A DNA stretch of 64,000 bases from Ruminococcus flavefaciens. GTDB lineage: Bacteria; Bacillota; Clostridia; Oscillospirales; Ruminococcaceae. How positions within the stretch are numbered: the first letter of the stretch is position 1; the number at the start of each line of letters is the position of its first letter. Below are positions 61,491-64,000 of the stretch, one piece after another. Made by a program: the position numbers and the translations under genes. Location of the stretch: positions 372,001-436,000 of the forward strand of contig NZ_FRCT01000001.1 of assembly GCF_900143025.1 (NCBI RefSeq), given 5' to 3'. A model generated the notes under the pieces. The model was not told where the DNA came from. It did not search any database and was given only the letters and a program-made list of their open reading frames with translations.

Positions 61491-62720
61491 TCATGTTTGT
61501 TTCGGGCATACGACAGTTATGTTCATACAGCCCGAGGATATTTCGGCGAAAATGCTTCCGCCCATAAGCTCCATAAGTCTGCGGCATATGTAAAGTCCGA
61601 GACCGCTGCCGTTCTGTGAACCTGCATTGGAGCCGCGCCAGAAGCTGTCGAAAATGTGGGGCAGCTCTTTGTCGGGAAGGGTGCAGCCTGTATTTGTAAC
61701 AGTAATAAGGCGGCAGTCCTCTTCGTCGGAGAAGCTTATGGAAATACTGTTTCCGTCACCGTATTTCATGGCGTTTTCGATTATATTCTGCAATACCTCT
61801 TCAAGTCTGTCAGCATCGCCGTGGAGCATACAATTGCTGTATTCGTCAATGCTGAAAGAAGTGCCTATGACGGACAGCTTATCGCTGTAATATTTTTCTA
61901 TCTTGCTCATGACATCGCTCAGATAAAACTCGGAGCAGCGCACATCGAAGTCCATAAATTCGCTGCTGAGATTAGCTGAAAGCTCATTGACTATTTTTTC
62001 TATCTCATTTGCCTTGTCGTTGATGCTTTCGGCTGCTTCAAGCTGCTTTTCGGGCGAGGAATATATACCCTTTGAAAGCGCCTTGGAATAGAGTTTTATG
62101 GCAGCAAGCGGCGTTTTGATATCGTGTGAAAGAGAAAGCAGGAAGGTCTTTTCATTTTTTGCGTATTCCAGACTTTTCTGACGGGAGTGCTCAAGCTCCT
62201 GTCGCAGCATATCCATTCCCCATACGAATTTGCCGAAAAATCTGCTTTTGTGTTCTTTCAGAGGAATTACAAGATTTCGCTTTGATAGCTGTTCGGGCAG
62301 GGTGCTGAGTTCGTTGAAGGGCTTCAGCAGCTTTTTCTTTATGAACACGAATACGGCAAGAATAATAAGCGTAAAGACGGCAAGAGCTATATCAACGGCA
62401 ATGAGCATACGGTTGCTTTTCTTTTGTTTGTCAATGTATTCTATGCGGTACAGCTTGTTGTTTATTTCCTTTATGACGTACTCGTTATCGGAGCTGTAAA
62501 AGCTGCTGTCACCGCTGTATTCATATATGCCGAGTATGTTCGGATAATCGTCCGCACTTACCTGTCTGCCATTTTTGAGCTCCTGCTCTATGCGGTTCGT
62601 CTCGATCTTATAAAGCGGTACAGATGAAGTGTTCTGCCTGAGCAGGACTATATTCATTATCAGAAAAAATACAGCCATAAGAGCAAGAAAAACAGCTATG
62701 ATCTTGTTGAAGCTCTTCAT
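61491..62720 (-). CDS. Sensor histidine kinase
   Basis: 409 residues. Two membrane segments (about 6-28 and 104-127) enclose an external domain of about 75 residues. A linker leads to the HisKA helix with LLSLSHDIKTPLAAIKL (phosphorylated His199), then the ATPase domain with N box IIENAMKYG and the Gly-rich GSGLGLYICRRLM. It starts directly after the response-regulator stop (1-bp gap) and is the last gene of an ABC-regulator-kinase set. The external domain is bigger than in BceS-type peptide sensors, so it may sense its signal directly. Confidence 0.93.
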   Translation of the reverse strand: MKSFNKIIAVFLALMAVFFLIMNIVLLRQNTSSVPLYKIETNRIEQELKNGRQVSADDYPNILGIYEYSGDSSFYSSDNEYVIKEINNKLYRIEYIDKQKKSNRMLIAVDIALAVFTLIILAVFVFIKKKLLKPFNELSTLPEQLSKRNLVIPLKEHKSRFFGKFVWGMDMLRQELEHSRQKSLEYAKNEKTFLLSLSHDIKTPLAAIKLYSKALSKGIYSSPEKQLEAAESINDKANEIEKIVNELSANLSSEFMDFDVRCSEFYLSDVMSKIEKYYSDKLSVIGTSFSIDEYSNCMLHGDADRLEEVLQNIIENAMKYGDGNSISISFSDEEDCRLITVTNTGCTLPDKELPHIFDSFWRGSNAGSQNGSGLGLYICRRLMELMGGSIFAEISSGCMNITVVCPKQT

Positions 62721-62721
62721 T

Positions 62722-63387
62722 TCAGCCCTCCCAGCGGTAGCCCTTGCCCCATACGGTAAGGAGCTTCTGCGGGACTTTTGGGTCGTCTTCTATCTTCTGT
62801 CTGAGCCATTTTATATGTACTGTCAGCGTTTGCGGCTCTGATTCGCTGTCTGCACCCCATATCCTGTTGAAGATGAAGTCCTTGTTGAGGGTCTGCCCCT
62901 TGTTTTCCATGAGGAGGTGAAGGAGCTCGAATTCCTTTGCTGTCATATTAAGCGGTAAACCGCCCTTTTTCGCAATACCTTCCGCAAGGTCAAGAGTGAT
63001 ATCCCCGTCAGTGAGCTTGTCTATGGCAAGTCTGCGCCTGAAAATTCCCTTTATCTTGGCGATGAGTATGTCTATATCGTAAGGCTTTTCGATATAGTCG
63101 TCAGCTCCCAGCAGTATGCCGTTGAGCTTGTCCTCCTTGTCTGTCCTTGCGGTAAGGATAATTATAGGAGTATTGTCCTTTTCTCTTATACGCTTGCACA
63201 CGGCAAAGCCGTCCATATCGGGAAGCATTATATCCAGCAGGACAAGCCTTGCCCCGTATTTTTCAAACAGGGACAAGGCTTTCTCAGCCGAAGGAGCTGT
63301 GCTTACCGTATAATCCTCACTGCGAAGAAAGTCGCACAGGAGACCGCAGAGCTCCTCATTATCTTCGACGATAAGTATATCTACCAT
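62722..63387 (-). CDS. OmpR-family response regulator
   Basis: 221 residues from the ATG at 63387; upstream in-frame starts would overlap the ABC gene. The receiver domain (1-115) has acidic residues in ILIVEDNEE, phospho-acceptor Asp52 in LLDIMLPDMDG and Lys in EKPYDI. The winged-helix domain (about 130-221) has the late TLTVHIKWLRQKIEDDP and VWGKGYRWEG end. It lies between the ABC ATPase gene (stop 2 bp upstream) and the kinase gene and probably controls this transporter operon. Confidence 0.94.
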   Translation of the reverse strand: MVDILIVEDNEELCGLLCDFLRSEDYTVSTAPSAEKALSLFEKYGARLVLLDIMLPDMDGFAVCKRIREKDNTPIIILTARTDKEDKLNGILLGADDYIEKPYDIDILIAKIKGIFRRRLAIDKLTDGDITLDLAEGIAKKGGLPLNMTAKEFELLHLLMENKGQTLNKDFIFNRIWGADSESEPQTLTVHIKWLRQKIEDDPKVPQKLLTVWGKGYRWEG

Positions 63388-63388
63388 T

Positions 63389-64000
63389 TTACCAACCCAT
63401 TTCCTGAAGCCAGTTATTAAGGCCGCGTTCACGCTCATGCAGTGAAAGCTCTTTATTGATATTATACTCTCCCTTGATGTTTCCGTCAACTATAAAAAGT
63501 ACCCTTGAGCATTTTGCGGCTACTTTTGCATCGTGGGTAACGAGCATTATGGTAGTACCATTGTCGTTGAGCTTTGTAAGCTCGTTCATGACCTCATCCG
63601 AGGCTGTGCGGTTGAGAGCGCCTGTGGGCTCGTCGGCAAATATCATATCGGGATCATTTATCATGCTGCGGCATATGCAGGCTCTTTGCAGCTGACCGCC
63701 CGAGACCTCGTTGATATCGTTGTCGCCTATCTCGCTTATGCCCAGCTTGTGCATGAGCTCCTTGCCGCGCTTTGTGATATCCCTGCGGTTTTCCTTTTTC
63801 TTTTTCGACTTGACGGCAGGGAGAATAATGTTGTCGATGATAGAGAGATTTTTCATCATGTACATCTGCTGGAAGATAAATCCCATATCATCAAGGCGCA
63901 TTTCTGCAAGAGCGTTTTCGTTCATGTCGGAAAGGTCCTTGCCGCAGAAGCTTACATTTCCTGCTGTCATCTTGTCCATGCCCGATACAGTGTACAGCAG
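63389..64000 (-). CDS. ABC transporter ATPase, MacB/BceA type (5' end outside window)
   Basis: 204 codons up to the window edge; the Walker A lies beyond it. Visible are a Q loop in DDMGFIFQQMYMM, signature EVSGGQLQRACICRS, Walker B MIFADEPTGALN and the H loop MLVTHD. The arrangement matches LolD/MacB/BceA ATPases that drive mechanotransmission-type transporters, often for peptide resistance or lipoprotein work. The permease is not in the window. The response regulator starts 2 bp after its stop, so the three genes are one unit in the order ABC, regulator, kinase. Confidence 0.9.
   Translation of the reverse strand: MLYTVSGMDKMTAGNVSFCGKDLSDMNENALAEMRLDDMGFIFQQMYMMKNLSIIDNIILPAVKSKKKKENRRDITKRGKELMHKLGISEIGDNDINEVSGGQLQRACICRSMINDPDMIFADEPTGALNRTASDEVMNELTKLNDNGTTIMLVTHDAKVAAKCSRVLFIVDGNIKGEYNINKELSLHERERGLNNWLQEMGW

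Noticed and set aside
1..64000. tRNA, rRNA, insertion sequence or prophage genes
   Set aside because: Reading both strands I found no cloverleaf with CCA-type end, no rRNA segment, no transposase or integrase and no phage structural gene.

Overview
The window (about 45% GC) looks like the chromosome of an anaerobic, fibre-degrading Ruminococcus-like Firmicute (Oscillospiraceae). This rests on two dockerin-bearing secreted proteins, a GH10/GH43 xylanase with CBM22 and CBM6 modules, a cytoplasmic GH31 alpha-xylosidase, a cohesin-like lipoprotein, DUF4317/DUF6440/DUF5711 family proteins, and retained sporulation genes (spoIVA plus a SipL-like gene). The species is inferred from gene content only. 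I see no tRNA, rRNA, CRISPR array, IS element or prophage.

Layout. 1-692: end of a WalJ-type metallo-hydrolase gene and rlmH. 900-13454: one long operon behind a consensus sigma-A promoter, encoding export and assembly of a cell-surface polysaccharide: a Wzm/Wzt-type ABC exporter, a coiled-coil methyltransferase, a small coiled-coil protein, four GT4 glycosyltransferases, a polytopic GT-C-like protein, a GT2 polyprenyl-phosphate glycosyltransferase and a flippase-like membrane protein. 13894-17406 (minus): pheA-metH. 17549-23499: ruvC-ruvA-SseB-ruvB, a possible C39-like protein, glmM and an rRNA methyltransferase-like gene. 23671-33024: a DUF6440 protein, a lipoprotein, the ECF transporter module ecfA1-ecfA2-ecfT, a YfhO-like membrane protein, truA, a DUF5711 protein and a CvpA-like protein. 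33100-36148: clpE overlapping a lipoprotein that reads as a membrane-anchored cohesin. 36417-38968: DUF4317, an AT-rich secreted protein and a NUDIX hydrolase. 39178-42371: a sporulation pair (SipL-like SPOCS/LysM protein and spoIVA) behind a sigma-E-like promoter. 42873-49684: divergent xylan/xyloglucan genes around a 600-bp control region containing a perfect 12-bp palindrome. 49755-56772: two CPBP membrane proteases, an asymmetric heterodimeric ABC exporter and a lipoprotein. 57088-61170: a YbjN-like protein, a CAP-dockerin secreted protein, and an ECF sigma factor/anti-sigma pair with a sigma-X-like autoregulatory promoter. 61491-64000 (minus): histidine kinase, response regulator and the ATPase of an ABC transporter cut by the window edge.

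How the genes work together. The dockerin proteins and the cohesin lipoprotein could form a minimal membrane-tethered, cellulosome-like attachment system, although the cohesin lies next to a protease-chaperone gene rather than in a scaffoldin cluster. The large glycan operon has the parts expected of ABC-exported polysaccharides whose chain is capped before export, plus the parts of a lipid-linked side-chain decoration pathway. Gaps between operons carry many short GC-rich palindromes beginning GTAGGGG, a duplicated 90-bp hairpin element in two convergent gaps, and a 300-bp nested inverted repeat. The strongest candidates for new biology are the cohesin lipoprotein, the CAP domain split by a duplicated insertion and fused to a dockerin, the coiled-coil chain-capping pair, and the unexplained intergenic elements.
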